Shown here piece by piece: positions 42,785 to 52,116 of a stretch of 64,000 bases of DNA. Below the pieces are notes generated by a model. That model was not told the DNA's origin and searched no databases. It saw nothing but the letters and a program-made list of their open reading frames with translations. This DNA is from an uncultured Eubacterium sp. (GTDB lineage Bacteria; Bacillota; Clostridia; Lachnospirales; Lachnospiraceae), in the NCBI GenBank assembly GCA_910577295.1, contig CAJTLS010000007.1, positions 34,060 to 98,059 on the forward strand, given 5' to 3'. The position numbers and the translations under genes were made by a program. Within the stretch, counting starts at the first letter, position 1; each line of letters begins with the position of its first letter.

Positions 42785-43981
42785 ATGGACGGAATGTTAT
42801 CGCAGGAAGAAATCAATGCGTTGTTGGGCGGAATGGATGCGGATGCCGCACCCGAGGAAGAGACAACAACCGAGAATGCACAATCTTCCGTTGCTGTTTC
42901 GGATTCCGAAATGCTGACTCCGGAAGAGACAGATGGACTAGGAGAAATTGCGAATATAAGTATGGGGACAGCGGCTACTACGTTGTCGATACTTGTGAAC
43001 AACCGAGTGGATATTACCACACCCTCCGTTGCCTATACAACGATGGAGGAGTTGGCCGAGAAAAAAGGTGCTCCTGTTGTATTTATTTATATTTCTTATC
43101 GTGCCGGTCTTCAAGGAAATAACGTTCTGATTTTAAAAGAGAGGGACGTAAAAGTAATTACCGACTTGATGATGGGTGGAGATGGAACAAATATCGAAAC
43201 TGAATTGAACGATCTTCATCTGAGTGCTATATGTGAAGCGATGAATCAGATGATGGGTTCGGCGGCCACGTCAATGTCATCCATGATTAACGAGATGGTT
43301 GATATCAGTCCTCCTACGGCGACGCGTATTGATTTCGGCGAGGGATTAGAAAACGCAGGTCTCATGGATATGGCGGGGCAGACTTTTGTGGAAGTTTCGT
43401 TTAGGATGGAAATTGGTGATTTGGTAGACAGTGAGATTATGCAGTTATATCCGATTGAGTTTGCCAGAATGGTATATCACCAGTTTATGAGTGTGACACA
43501 GGGAGGAGCGCCGGAACAGGAAGCACAGGCAGCTCCGGAACCAGCACCAGCTCCGACACCGGCGCCACAGCCGATGCCGCAGCAGCCGGTAGAAGCACAG
43601 CCGGCGCCACAGATGCAGGCAGGAATGCAGCAACAACCGATGGCAGCAGCGCAGCCTATGTATGCGATGCCGCCGCAGGATATCAATATACAACCGGCAC
43701 AATTTCAAAACTTTAATCAAATGCCGAACTTAGACGGTATTGCACCGGAAAATATTGATTTGATTATGGATGTTCCGCTCGAAGTAACAGTTGAGCTGGG
43801 AAGAACAAGCAAATCAATAAAAGATATTTTGGATTTCTCTCCGGGTACAATTATCGAATTGGATAAGTTGGCAGGTGAGCCGATTGATGTTCTGGTAAAC
43901 GGTAAGTTCGTTGCAAAAGGTGAAGTTGTTGTAATTGAAGAAAGTTTCGGTATTCGTGTTACCGAGATTATAAAAGATTAA
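42785..43981 (+). CDS. fliY: Flagellar motor switch phosphatase FliY
   Basis: This 398-residue protein has three parts. First is a CheY-binding-type peptide (MLSQEEINALLGG). Second is a CheC-like domain with two intact ExxN phosphatase sites (GEIANISMGTAATTLS and CEAMNQMMGSAATSMS). Third, after a Pro/Ala/Gln/Met-rich linker at about 240-310, is a FliN-type SpoA domain (LEVTVELGRTSKSIKDILDF). In Bacillus FliY both builds the C-ring and dephosphorylates CheY. It stands where fliN would be; no separate fliN, cheC or cheX is present. Confidence 0.95.
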   Translation: MDGMLSQEEINALLGGMDADAAPEEETTTENAQSSVAVSDSEMLTPEETDGLGEIANISMGTAATTLSILVNNRVDITTPSVAYTTMEELAEKKGAPVVFIYISYRAGLQGNNVLILKERDVKVITDLMMGGDGTNIETELNDLHLSAICEAMNQMMGSAATSMSSMINEMVDISPPTATRIDFGEGLENAGLMDMAGQTFVEVSFRMEIGDLVDSEIMQLYPIEFARMVYHQFMSVTQGGAPEQEAQAAPEPAPAPTPAPQPMPQQPVEAQPAPQMQAGMQQQPMAAAQPMYAMPPQDINIQPAQFQNFNQMPNLDGIAPENIDLIMDVPLEVTVELGRTSKSIKDILDFSPGTIIELDKLAGEPIDVLVNGKFVAKGEVVVIEESFGIRVTEIIKD

Positions 43982-43999
43982 AAATGGAGGAGAATAACA

Positions 44000-44362
44000 A
44001 TGGCAAAGAGTGTTTTAATATGTGATGATGCGGCTTTTATGAGAGTCATGATTAAAGATATTTTGACAAAAAACGGTTACGAGGTAGCTGGAGAAGCCGA
44101 AAATGGTGTCAAAGCAGTAGAAAAATACAATGAGACAAAACCTGACCTTGTTATGATGGATATTACCATGCCGGAGATGGATGGTATTCAGGCTCTCAAA
44201 AAAATTCGGGAATCCGATGCCGGAGCAACGGTTATTATGTGTTCCGCAATGGGTCAGCAGGCAATGGTTATCGAATCAATTCAGTCCGGCGCCAAGGATT
44301 TCATTGTAAAACCTTTTCAGGCTGACCGTGTTTTGGAAGCTGTGAAAAAGGCTGTTGGTTAA
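44000..44362 (+). CDS. cheY: Chemotaxis response regulator CheY
   Basis: This 120-residue single receiver domain has the acidic pocket Asp9/Asp10, phospho-acceptor Asp54 (MMDITMPEMDG), Ser82 in the switch position and Lys104 in VKPF. CheA phosphorylates it, and it then binds FliM and FliY. GGAGGAG precedes the ATG. Placement after fliY matches Bacillus. Confidence 0.97.
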   Translation: MAKSVLICDDAAFMRVMIKDILTKNGYEVAGEAENGVKAVEKYNETKPDLVMMDITMPEMDGIQALKKIRESDAGATVIMCSAMGQQAMVIESIQSGAKDFIVKPFQADRVLEAVKKAVG

Positions 44363-44364
44363 TT

Positions 44365-44706
44365 ATGACATGGAGCAGTTTCGGGCAACTGTTAGTGCTT
44401 GTTTTCATATTCATTATTGTACTGGCGGTCACTTATTATTTTACTAAGTGGGTTGCTAAGTCGGGAATGGTGCAGTCACAGTCAGCGAATATAAAAGTTG
44501 TGGAGACTTTTAAAATTGCAGCCGGTAAGTATATTCAGATTATCCAATTGGGAAATAAGTATTATGCAATCGGAGTGACGAAAGACACCATTACCTTTCT
44601 GACGTCATTAGAGGGAGACCAATTAGATTTGGAGCCGAGTGGTGTTTCACGTCAAAAGGTTTCCTTCCGGGACTTGTTAGAGCGAATGTATCAAAATAAA
44701 AAATGA
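44365..44706 (+). CDS. fliO: Flagellar biosynthesis protein FliO
   Basis: This 113-residue protein has one N-terminal membrane helix (about 5-28) and a short cytoplasmic domain with FKIAAGKYIQIIQLGNKYYA typical of FliO. It helps stabilise FliP in export-gate assembly. It is short relative to Bacillus FliO and lacks a signal peptide plus extracellular part. It starts 2 bases after cheY. Confidence 0.85.
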   Translation: MTWSSFGQLLVLVFIFIIVLAVTYYFTKWVAKSGMVQSQSANIKVVETFKIAAGKYIQIIQLGNKYYAIGVTKDTITFLTSLEGDQLDLEPSGVSRQKVSFRDLLERMYQNKK

Positions 44707-44743
44707 GCCGCATGATAAATAGAAAAAGAAAAGGTTGGTATTT

Positions 44744-45607
44744 ATGAAAAAACAGGAAAGGGCACGTCAGATTTCGATTGGAATGATTGTTCTGTTTGCG
44801 CTACTGTGTATATTAACCTTTTTTTGTGCTACAAAGGTTTATGTGCAGGCAAAGCCGGTGCCTTCGAGCGCCGATACGAATGAGAGGTCCGGAAGTTCGA
44901 GAGGGGAAGTACAGGACCCGGATTCTCCACAGGATTTCCAATTTAATATTACGTCTAACGCAGGCAGTTCGAGTTTATCGGCAAGTATGCGGATGCTGCT
45001 TGTTTTAACGTTATTGTCGCTGGCGCCATTCCTGCTTATTATGGTGACGTCTTTTGCGAGAATTATTGTAGTGCTGCATTTTTTGCGTTCGGCGTTAGGT
45101 ACACAGTCGTCGCCGCCTAATCAGGTATTGGTAGGTTTGGCGCTTTTTCTTACATTGTTTATTATGAGTCCGGTAATCGCGCAGGTAAATTCCGAGTGTA
45201 TCCAGCCTTTTGACAAAGGGCAGATGACACAGGAAGAGGCTTTGAATGCCGGTTTGAAGCCGATTCGTAGATTCATGTTTGAGCAGACAAGCAGGAAAGA
45301 TATCCGGCTGTTTTTACAGATTCAGAAAAAGACGGATAATGTCTCGGTAGATAAGGAAGAAGAAATTCCGACGCTTGTCTTAATACCGGCTTTTATGATT
45401 AGTGAATTGAGGACCGCATTTATTATCGGTTTCTTATTATATTTACCATTTATAGTTATTGACATGGTGGTAGCGTCAACTCTGATGTCTATGGGTATGA
45501 TGATGCTTCCTCCGACGACAATTTCCATGCCGTTTAAGATTCTGCTATTTGTACTGGCAGATGGATGGAACTTGGTAATTGGACAAGTCGTTAAAACCTT
45601 TTACTGA
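44744..45607 (+). CDS. fliP: Flagellar export gate protein FliP
   Basis: This 287-residue protein has an N-terminal signal-like hydrophobic segment, a linker, and the FliP core with LLSLAPFLLIMVTSFARIIV and HFLRSALGTQSSPPNQVLVG. FliP forms the pentamer at the heart of the export gate. ATG 44744 behind AAAGGTTGG is chosen over the in-frame TTG at 44735. The linker before the core (about residues 35-75, Ser/Asp-rich) makes it longer than many relatives. Confidence 0.96.
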   Translation: MKKQERARQISIGMIVLFALLCILTFFCATKVYVQAKPVPSSADTNERSGSSRGEVQDPDSPQDFQFNITSNAGSSSLSASMRMLLVLTLLSLAPFLLIMVTSFARIIVVLHFLRSALGTQSSPPNQVLVGLALFLTLFIMSPVIAQVNSECIQPFDKGQMTQEEALNAGLKPIRRFMFEQTSRKDIRLFLQIQKKTDNVSVDKEEEIPTLVLIPAFMISELRTAFIIGFLLYLPFIVIDMVVASTLMSMGMMMLPPTTISMPFKILLFVLADGWNLVIGQVVKTFY

Positions 45608-45621
45608 CGGGAGGCAATGGA

Positions 45622-45894
45622 ATGACAGATGCAGATGTATTAGATATTACCATTGATATGATTTGGTGTATTATAAAATGTGCCGCGCCGTTATTGTTAG
45701 TATCGTTGATTGTTGGTCTGGCTGTCAGTATATTTCAGACGATAACATCAATACAGGAACAGACGCTCACTTTTGTTCCTAAATTATTGGCTATTTTTAT
45801 TACTTTAATGCTTTGCGGCGGTTGGATTATGGATAACTGCGTAGATTTTTTGGTAGATTTATCCAATAAGTTTGCTGTTTTTGCTGGAGGCTGA
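45622..45894 (+). CDS. fliQ: Flagellar export gate protein FliQ
   Basis: This 90-residue protein has two membrane helices and the conserved loop SIFQTITSIQEQTLTFVPKL. Four FliQ copies join FliP and FliR in the gate. GGGAGG precedes the ATG; fliR begins 3 bases after its stop. Confidence 0.96.
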   Translation: MTDADVLDITIDMIWCIIKCAAPLLLVSLIVGLAVSIFQTITSIQEQTLTFVPKLLAIFITLMLCGGWIMDNCVDFLVDLSNKFAVFAGG

Positions 45895-45896
45895 AA

Positions 45897-46670
45897 ATGA
45901 CGTTTACGGTAGAAAATTTAGAATTTTATCTTCTCGTTCTCGTCCGTGTGTCCGCTTTAGTTATGACAGCGCCGTTTTTTAGTTATAATTCTGTTCCGGT
46001 GCGGGTGCGGGCGGCCATGAGTGTGTTTCTTTCGCTTGTGCTAATTCCGATAATTCCGGTTATTGATTTAAACTACGCCGGTGTCGTGGGGTATTCGGTG
46101 CTGATATTAAAAGAGACGCTGATTGGCTTTACGCTTGGCTTCATGTGCAATATGTGTTTTTTCATCGTCAGTTTTTCCGGACAGCTTATGGATATGGAAA
46201 TGGGACTGTCGATGGCGAGTATGTTCGACCCCATGACCAATACGCAGATTTCCGTGACCGGTAATATTTATAACTATTTGCTTATGCTGATGATGGTAGT
46301 GACAAATATGCACTACTATATTGTACGGGCCATTGCGGACTCGTTTACTTATTTTAATATCGGGAAAGCGATTTTTCCAATCGCAGACATAAAAAATCTT
46401 GTGGTGGATTTTATCGGCAGCTATTTCATTATTGGCTTTCGCATTATTTTGCCGGTATTCTGCTGTATGCTGTTAATCAATGTTGTTCTTGGCGTGCTTG
46501 CCAAAGCGGCGCCGCAGATGAATATGTTTGTCATAGGTTTGCAGATAAAAGTTTTAGTAGGACTGATTGTATTAGTATTAATATTACAAAGTTTTCCGAT
46601 GGTGGCAGATTATATATTTGATGAAATGAAAGAAGTTATTACCAATGTAATTCACGTTTTTACGCCATAG
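45897..46670 (+). CDS. fliR: Flagellar export gate protein FliR
   Basis: This 257-residue protein has about six membrane segments and the family motifs LVRVSALVMTAPFFSYNSVP and FDPMTNTQISVTGNIYNYLL. FliR completes the FliP5Q4R1 gate. Its length and position immediately after fliQ are typical. Confidence 0.95.
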   Translation: MTFTVENLEFYLLVLVRVSALVMTAPFFSYNSVPVRVRAAMSVFLSLVLIPIIPVIDLNYAGVVGYSVLILKETLIGFTLGFMCNMCFFIVSFSGQLMDMEMGLSMASMFDPMTNTQISVTGNIYNYLLMLMMVVTNMHYYIVRAIADSFTYFNIGKAIFPIADIKNLVVDFIGSYFIIGFRIILPVFCCMLLINVVLGVLAKAAPQMNMFVIGLQIKVLVGLIVLVLILQSFPMVADYIFDEMKEVITNVIHVFTP

Positions 46671-46712
46671 CAGACGGAATAATGGAAAAATAGTTGGGAA
46701 ATGGGGATTTCT

Positions 46713-47819
46713 ATGATTCTGGAATATAATCTTCAGTTTTTTGCGAAAGATGGTAACGGAGGGGAAAAAACAGAACCGGCGACGCCAAAGAAATTAGAAA
46801 AAGCGAGAGACGAAGGGCAGGCGGCGAAAAGTCAGGATTTGAATACGGCTGTGTTACTATTTGTTCTCTTTTCATGTTTGCGTTTTTTTGGCGGTTTTAT
46901 GATGGAGCGCATCAACAACGTATTTCTCTTTTTCTACAATTCCATTAGCGGATATGCAGGAGAGGATTTTTCAGTTGTTCGGGTGACGGGATTGCTGCAG
47001 TTTGGAATGAAAGAAATCCTGATGGTTATTTTACCAATTATTATTTTGGCAGTAATTGCTGCTTTTATTGTCAATGTCGTTCAGGTAAAATGGAAAGTGA
47101 CGTTTAAGCCGTTAAGGCCGAAACCGTCCAAATTAAATCCTGTTAGCGGTTTTAAAAGATTTTTTTCAAAAGACAAATTAGTGGAAATGATTAAGGCAAT
47201 CGTAAAAGTTGCCATTTTGTTTTATGTTGTCTATTCTTCCCTGAAAGAAGAATGGGGCCTTGTCATTAATATTTATCAGTTGGATTTGTGGCCTGCAATT
47301 TCTTTGATTGTAGATACCGTGCTTATGACTTCCTTTAAAATCAGCGCTGTCTTTCTTGTTATTGCCTTTGCCGATTGGAAGTATCAGAAACATAAGTTTA
47401 AAACTGATATGAAGATGACGAAACAGGAAGTGAAAGATGAGTACAAAAATGCGGAAGGAAATCCGCAGGTAAAAGGTAAGATAAGACGGAAGATGCAGGA
47501 AGCATCCAGACGGAGAATGATGCAGCAATTGCCGGAAGCGGACGTGGTAATTACGAATCCGACCCATCTGGCGGTTGCGTTAAAATATGATAAGACAGAA
47601 GCCGAGGCGCCGGTTGTAATTGCCAAAGGCGCCGATTATGTGGCTGCCCGTATTCGGGAGACGGCAAGGGAAAACCACATTGAAATTGTGGAAAACAAAC
47701 CGCTGGCGAGAATGCTCTACCACAATGTGGAGATAGGGGAGCAGATACCGCCGGAGCTGTATCAGATGGTAGCCGAGATTTTGGCTTATGTGTATGGTTT
47801 ACAGGGAAAAGTCAGTTGA
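46713..47819 (+). CDS. flhB: Flagellar export switch protein FlhB
   Basis: This 368-residue protein begins NLQFFAKDGNGGEKTEPATP, with four membrane segments and a cytoplasmic domain with the self-cleaving motif NPTH (Asn282). Cleavage there lets the export apparatus change from hook to filament substrates. An earlier in-frame ATG at 46701 would add four residues; neither start has a strong ribosome binding site. Confidence 0.95.
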   Translation: MILEYNLQFFAKDGNGGEKTEPATPKKLEKARDEGQAAKSQDLNTAVLLFVLFSCLRFFGGFMMERINNVFLFFYNSISGYAGEDFSVVRVTGLLQFGMKEILMVILPIIILAVIAAFIVNVVQVKWKVTFKPLRPKPSKLNPVSGFKRFFSKDKLVEMIKAIVKVAILFYVVYSSLKEEWGLVINIYQLDLWPAISLIVDTVLMTSFKISAVFLVIAFADWKYQKHKFKTDMKMTKQEVKDEYKNAEGNPQVKGKIRRKMQEASRRRMMQQLPEADVVITNPTHLAVALKYDKTEAEAPVVIAKGADYVAARIRETARENHIEIVENKPLARMLYHNVEIGEQIPPELYQMVAEILAYVYGLQGKVS

Positions 47820-47898
47820 CTTTGTATTGATATAACGGAGATTGTAAACAGGATTTACAGTTGTCCGCATAAGAGGAAACAGGAAAGGAGAGAATGTC

Positions 47899-49935
47899 AT
47901 GCAGAAAGCAGATTTAGCGCTTGGCGCTTTTATCTTAATACCGATTTTATGCCTGATTATTCCGGTACCGCTTTTTCTGTTGGATTTATTTTTTGCTTTA
48001 AATATTGCGTTGGCGATGATTATTCTTTTTAATGCTCTGTTCTCGAAAGAGCCGCTCGATATGTCGAGTTTTCCGACGCTGCTGCTTTTGACGACGCTGT
48101 TCCGTCTGTCCTTAAATGTCAGTTCCACGAGAAATATTCTGTTATACGGAGAGGCTGGTAACGTTGTCAGTACGTTCGGTAATTTTGTCGGCGGCGGTAA
48201 CTTAATCGTCGGCGGGATTGTGTTTTTTGTATTGGTTATCATGCAGTTAGTCGTAATCAATAAAGGTTCGGAGCGTGTATCAGAAGTAACGGCGCGTTTT
48301 ACACTGGACGCCATGCCCGGTAAACAGATGGCGATTGACGCCGATTTGAATACCGGAGCAATTACCGATGAAGAAGCGAAAGAGCGAAGGGAAAAAATCC
48401 AACAGGAATCCGCATTTTTCGGTTCCATGGATGGTGCGACAAAGTATGTAAAGGGAGACGCCACGGCGGGTTTGATTATTACCGTATTGAACTTTGTCGG
48501 TGGAATTGCCATCGGCGTGTTGATGAATGGCGAAGATTTTAGTACGGCAATCAGCCGTTATTCTATTTTGACGATTGGTGACGGCCTGACAAGTCAGATT
48601 CCGTCTCTTATGATATCGCTATCTACCGGTATTCTTGTGACCAAAGGCTCAAAAGAAGCCGATATTGGAAATATATTGCAGAAACAGTTGTTTTCGATTC
48701 CGAAGGTTATGAATATCGTCGGTGCGGCGTTGATTGGTTTGGGAATCTTTACGCCATTGAATATGCTCATTTTCTGTGCATACGGCATTTTATTTATTAT
48801 TTGTGCCCGTATGATGTCCAATGAACTGGAAATGGCGGAAGTAGAAGATGCGGTAGCGGAAGAGGAAGAATCGGCGGAAGAGATTCGACGGCCGGAAAAT
48901 GTCAATTCCCTGCTGCAAGTCGATTCGATTGAGTTGGAATTTGGTTATGGTGTCATTCCGCTTGCGGACGTCAATCAGGGCGGTGACCTTCTCGACCGTG
49001 TCGTTATGATTCGACGCCAGATTGCGTTGGAATTGGGATGTGTCGTTCCAATGATTCGTCTGCGCGATAACATTCAGCTGAATCCAAATCAGTACTTAAT
49101 CAAAATTAAAGGTGTTCCGGTTAGTGAGGGTGAGATTTTATTTGACCACTACATGGCGATGAATCCGGGATATGTGGAGGAAGAGATATCCGGTATTCCG
49201 ACCTTTGAGCCATCGTATCATCTGCCGGCGATATGGATTACGGAAAGCCAGCGTGAGCGCGCGGAGTCGCTTGGTTATACGGTAGTTGACCCGCCGTCGA
49301 TTATTGCCACACACCTGATGGAGATTATACGCTCTCATTTGGACGAACTTCTTACTCGTCAGGATGTTCAGAATCTTATCGAGAATGTCAAAGAGGCAAA
49401 CGAAACGCTTGTTTCCGAACTTGTACCGAAGCTTCTTAATGTCGGTGAAATTCAGAAAGTATTGCAGAATTTGCTGGCGGAGGGAATTTCCATTCGTGAT
49501 TTGGTTACTATTTTTGAGACACTGGCCGATTATGCGCCGACAACGCACGACACGGATATTTTGACAGAGTATGTAAGGCAAAATCTGAAGCGGGCGATTT
49601 CGAATCAATATTTCAATAACAATGAAACTACGAGTGTTGTAACACTGGACCCGACTGTGGAACAGCAGATTATGGACTCTGTAAAACAGACAGAGCAGGG
49701 TTCCTATCTGGCGTTGGACCCGGATTATACACAGAAGCTAATGAGATCTTTACATGAAGAGACCAATAAATTGGAAGAATTAGGACGTACGCCGATTCTG
49801 ATTACTTCGCCGATTGTGCGGATGTATTTGAAAAAGCTGACGGCAGAACAATTCCGAAGTTTGCAGGTTTTATCATATAATGAAATTGACTCCGATGTGG
49901 AATTACAATCAGTTGGGATGGTGACGGTTGAATGA
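47899..49935 (+). CDS. flhA: Flagellar export protein FlhA
   Basis: This 678-residue protein has about eight membrane helices in the first 310 residues, including the FHIPEP-type block (LLTTLFRLSLNVSSTRNILL; FTLDAMPGKQMAIDADLNTG). A large cytoplasmic domain forms the nonameric docking ring for export substrates. AAAGGAGAG precedes the ATG. It overlaps flhF by ATGA. Confidence 0.97.
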   Translation: MQKADLALGAFILIPILCLIIPVPLFLLDLFFALNIALAMIILFNALFSKEPLDMSSFPTLLLLTTLFRLSLNVSSTRNILLYGEAGNVVSTFGNFVGGGNLIVGGIVFFVLVIMQLVVINKGSERVSEVTARFTLDAMPGKQMAIDADLNTGAITDEEAKERREKIQQESAFFGSMDGATKYVKGDATAGLIITVLNFVGGIAIGVLMNGEDFSTAISRYSILTIGDGLTSQIPSLMISLSTGILVTKGSKEADIGNILQKQLFSIPKVMNIVGAALIGLGIFTPLNMLIFCAYGILFIICARMMSNELEMAEVEDAVAEEEESAEEIRRPENVNSLLQVDSIELEFGYGVIPLADVNQGGDLLDRVVMIRRQIALELGCVVPMIRLRDNIQLNPNQYLIKIKGVPVSEGEILFDHYMAMNPGYVEEEISGIPTFEPSYHLPAIWITESQRERAESLGYTVVDPPSIIATHLMEIIRSHLDELLTRQDVQNLIENVKEANETLVSELVPKLLNVGEIQKVLQNLLAEGISIRDLVTIFETLADYAPTTHDTDILTEYVRQNLKRAISNQYFNNNETTSVVTLDPTVEQQIMDSVKQTEQGSYLALDPDYTQKLMRSLHEETNKLEELGRTPILITSPIVRMYLKKLTAEQFRSLQVLSYNEIDSDVELQSVGMVTVE

Positions 49936-51170
49936 TTATTAAAAAATTTTTGGCGAAGACGGAAACAGAAGCGATTGAAATGGCAAAACAGGAGTTGGGT
50001 AATGCCGCTATTGTGATGAACATAAAGAAAGTAAGGCCGAAAGGGCTGGCAAAATTGTTCATTCACGGGAAAGTAGAGGTGACGGCGGCTTTGGACGAGG
50101 CGCCTGTCCAGACAGAAAAAGTTTCGGAGTCTACTGTTTCTGATTTCAGCCGCCCGAAGCCGGCGATGGATGTGGCAAAAAATACTGGAGAAGAGGATAG
50201 TCTGGAAGAACGTCTCACAAGATTGCAGGCATTGTTGGAAAAGCAGATGTCGGAGAAAAAAGAAGAGGAAAAGAGTGGGGAGACGATAGCGAAGCAAAAG
50301 ACGGAGGAGACAGCAGAGATAGAAGAGGCAGTTCCGGTTGATGAAGAAAAAGAGAAAGAAATTGAATACGCAAAAAACTGCAAAGAGCTGATTTATCAGC
50401 AGATGCTTGCCAATGAAGTGGACAAGGAAATCGCGGATTCGATTATGGAGGAAGTAAACCGTTCGCTTCCGGAAGACGCTTTGTTAGACCAAATACTGGC
50501 GAATATTTATCAAAAAATAATATTGATGATTGGTCAGCCATATCTAATTGACGCAAAACCCAAAGATAAAACAATATTTATATTCTTTTTAGGTTCCACG
50601 GGGGTTGGAAAGACGACGACGATTGCCAAGATTGCCTCAAAACTGAAATTAGAGGAAAAGGCTAATATTGTCCTTGTCACGGCAGATACTTATCGCATCG
50701 CGGCGGTAGAGCAGTTGAAGACATATGCCAATATCTTGTCGGTGCCGCTTAAAGTAATTTATAGTCCCAAAGAGTTAGAGGAGTCGATGGAAGAATTATC
50801 CCAATATGATATTTGTCTCGTTGATACTGCCGGACGTTCCCACAAGGATAAGGAGCAGATGAATGATATTCGTGAATTGATGGAACAGATTCCGATTGCA
50901 GAGCGGCAGATATATCTGGTGTTAAATGCCGGAACAAAATATAATGATTTGCAGGAAATTGCATCGACATATTCCTCTTTTACGGATTACAGCATTATTT
51001 TCACAAAGTTAGATGAGACATCTTCGGCGGGGGCTATGCTCAATATAAAAATGAAAACGAAGTGTCCGCTTTCATATGTGACATGGGGGCAAAATGTGCC
51101 AGATGACATTGGAGAAATTGACCCTCAAAAGGTGGCAAAACAGTTGTTAGGCGGTAATCGGGTGAATTAG
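49932..51170 (+). CDS. flhF: Flagellar placement GTPase FlhF
   Basis: This 412-residue SRP-family GTPase has a basic N-terminus, an acidic, Glu/Lys-rich linker (about 55-150), and an NG domain with P-loop GSTGVGKTTTIAKIA at about 219-233, DTAGRSHKD and TKLDETSSAG. FlhF fixes the site and number of flagella with FlhG. It is coupled to flhA by a 4-base overlap. Confidence 0.95.
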   Translation: MIIKKFLAKTETEAIEMAKQELGNAAIVMNIKKVRPKGLAKLFIHGKVEVTAALDEAPVQTEKVSESTVSDFSRPKPAMDVAKNTGEEDSLEERLTRLQALLEKQMSEKKEEEKSGETIAKQKTEETAEIEEAVPVDEEKEKEIEYAKNCKELIYQQMLANEVDKEIADSIMEEVNRSLPEDALLDQILANIYQKIILMIGQPYLIDAKPKDKTIFIFFLGSTGVGKTTTIAKIASKLKLEEKANIVLVTADTYRIAAVEQLKTYANILSVPLKVIYSPKELEESMEELSQYDICLVDTAGRSHKDKEQMNDIRELMEQIPIAERQIYLVLNAGTKYNDLQEIASTYSSFTDYSIIFTKLDETSSAGAMLNIKMKTKCPLSYVTWGQNVPDDIGEIDPQKVAKQLLGGNRVN

Positions 51171-51200
51171 TGTACAGTGATTTGGAAAGGCAGGTGTATC

Positions 51201-52085
51201 ATGGATCAGGCAGAGAAATTGAGAAATATTATAAAGAAGCAGGAGATTGAAGCTGTTACAAATAACGCCCGTGTCATCACTGTCACCTCGGGAAAAGGAG
51301 GAGTTGGAAAGACAAGTATATCGGTTAATCTGGCGATTCAACTCCAGCGTATGGGGAAAAAAGTGATTGTTTTGGATGCTGATTTTGGTTTGGCAAATAT
51401 TGAAATTATGCTGGGGGTACGCCCGCAATATAATTTGTCAGATTTAATGTTCCGGGGAAAAGATATCAAAGATATTATTACATATGGGCCGGAGGGAATC
51501 GGCTTTATTTCCGGTGGTTCAGGCATTCGGGAAATGGCGAATCTGACAAGGGAGCAGGTCTTTCAGTTAATCAACAAGATGTACGACTTAGACCGTCTGG
51601 CGGATTTCATTATTGTTGATACGGGAGCGGGAATTAGTGATTCTGTTCTGGAATTTGTGGCGGCCAGCGCTGAGGTATTGTTAGTTGTCACACCGGAACC
51701 GACGTCCATCACCGACGCCTATGCGCTTCTCAAATCGATGAACGTCAATTCTTCTTATAAACCGGGCAAAACGTCAGTGAAGATGGTTGCCAATCAGGTG
51801 CGGAACAGCAAGGATGCGGATAAGCTATTTGACAAGTTAGGAGTTGTAGTTAATAAATTTTTGAATATAGAGATAGAATATATGGGGGGCGTTCCCTATG
51901 ACACCAATATGCAGAGGGCTGTCGTAAGGCAGGAACCGCTCTCGATGACAACTCCGAATTCGGCGGCGGCAAAGTTTATTCAAAAGATGGCGCATATGTT
52001 CGAAGATGAGGAAAAGGAAAGCGAGCACGTTTTCGGTATTATGCAGTTGTTTTCCAATGTGATACGAATGAAATTTAAACGTTAG
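51201..52085 (+). CDS. flhG: Flagellar number regulator FlhG (MinD/ParA family)
   Basis: This 294-residue ATPase starts with the DQAEKLR helix that activates FlhF. The deviant Walker A GKGGVGKTSISVNLA follows at about 31-45, then DADFGLANIEIMLGVRPQYN and DTGAGISDSVL. It limits flagellar number and helps C-ring assembly. An in-frame GTG at 51177 exists, but AAAGGCAGG before ATG 51201 and the DQAEKLR start decide. Confidence 0.95.
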   Translation: MDQAEKLRNIIKKQEIEAVTNNARVITVTSGKGGVGKTSISVNLAIQLQRMGKKVIVLDADFGLANIEIMLGVRPQYNLSDLMFRGKDIKDIITYGPEGIGFISGGSGIREMANLTREQVFQLINKMYDLDRLADFIIVDTGAGISDSVLEFVAASAEVLLVVTPEPTSITDAYALLKSMNVNSSYKPGKTSVKMVANQVRNSKDADKLFDKLGVVVNKFLNIEIEYMGGVPYDTNMQRAVVRQEPLSMTTPNSAAAKFIQKMAHMFEDEEKESEHVFGIMQLFSNVIRMKFKR

Positions 52086-52116
52086 CGGGAAAGCAGACAG
52101 AGGAACGGAGGTTGTT

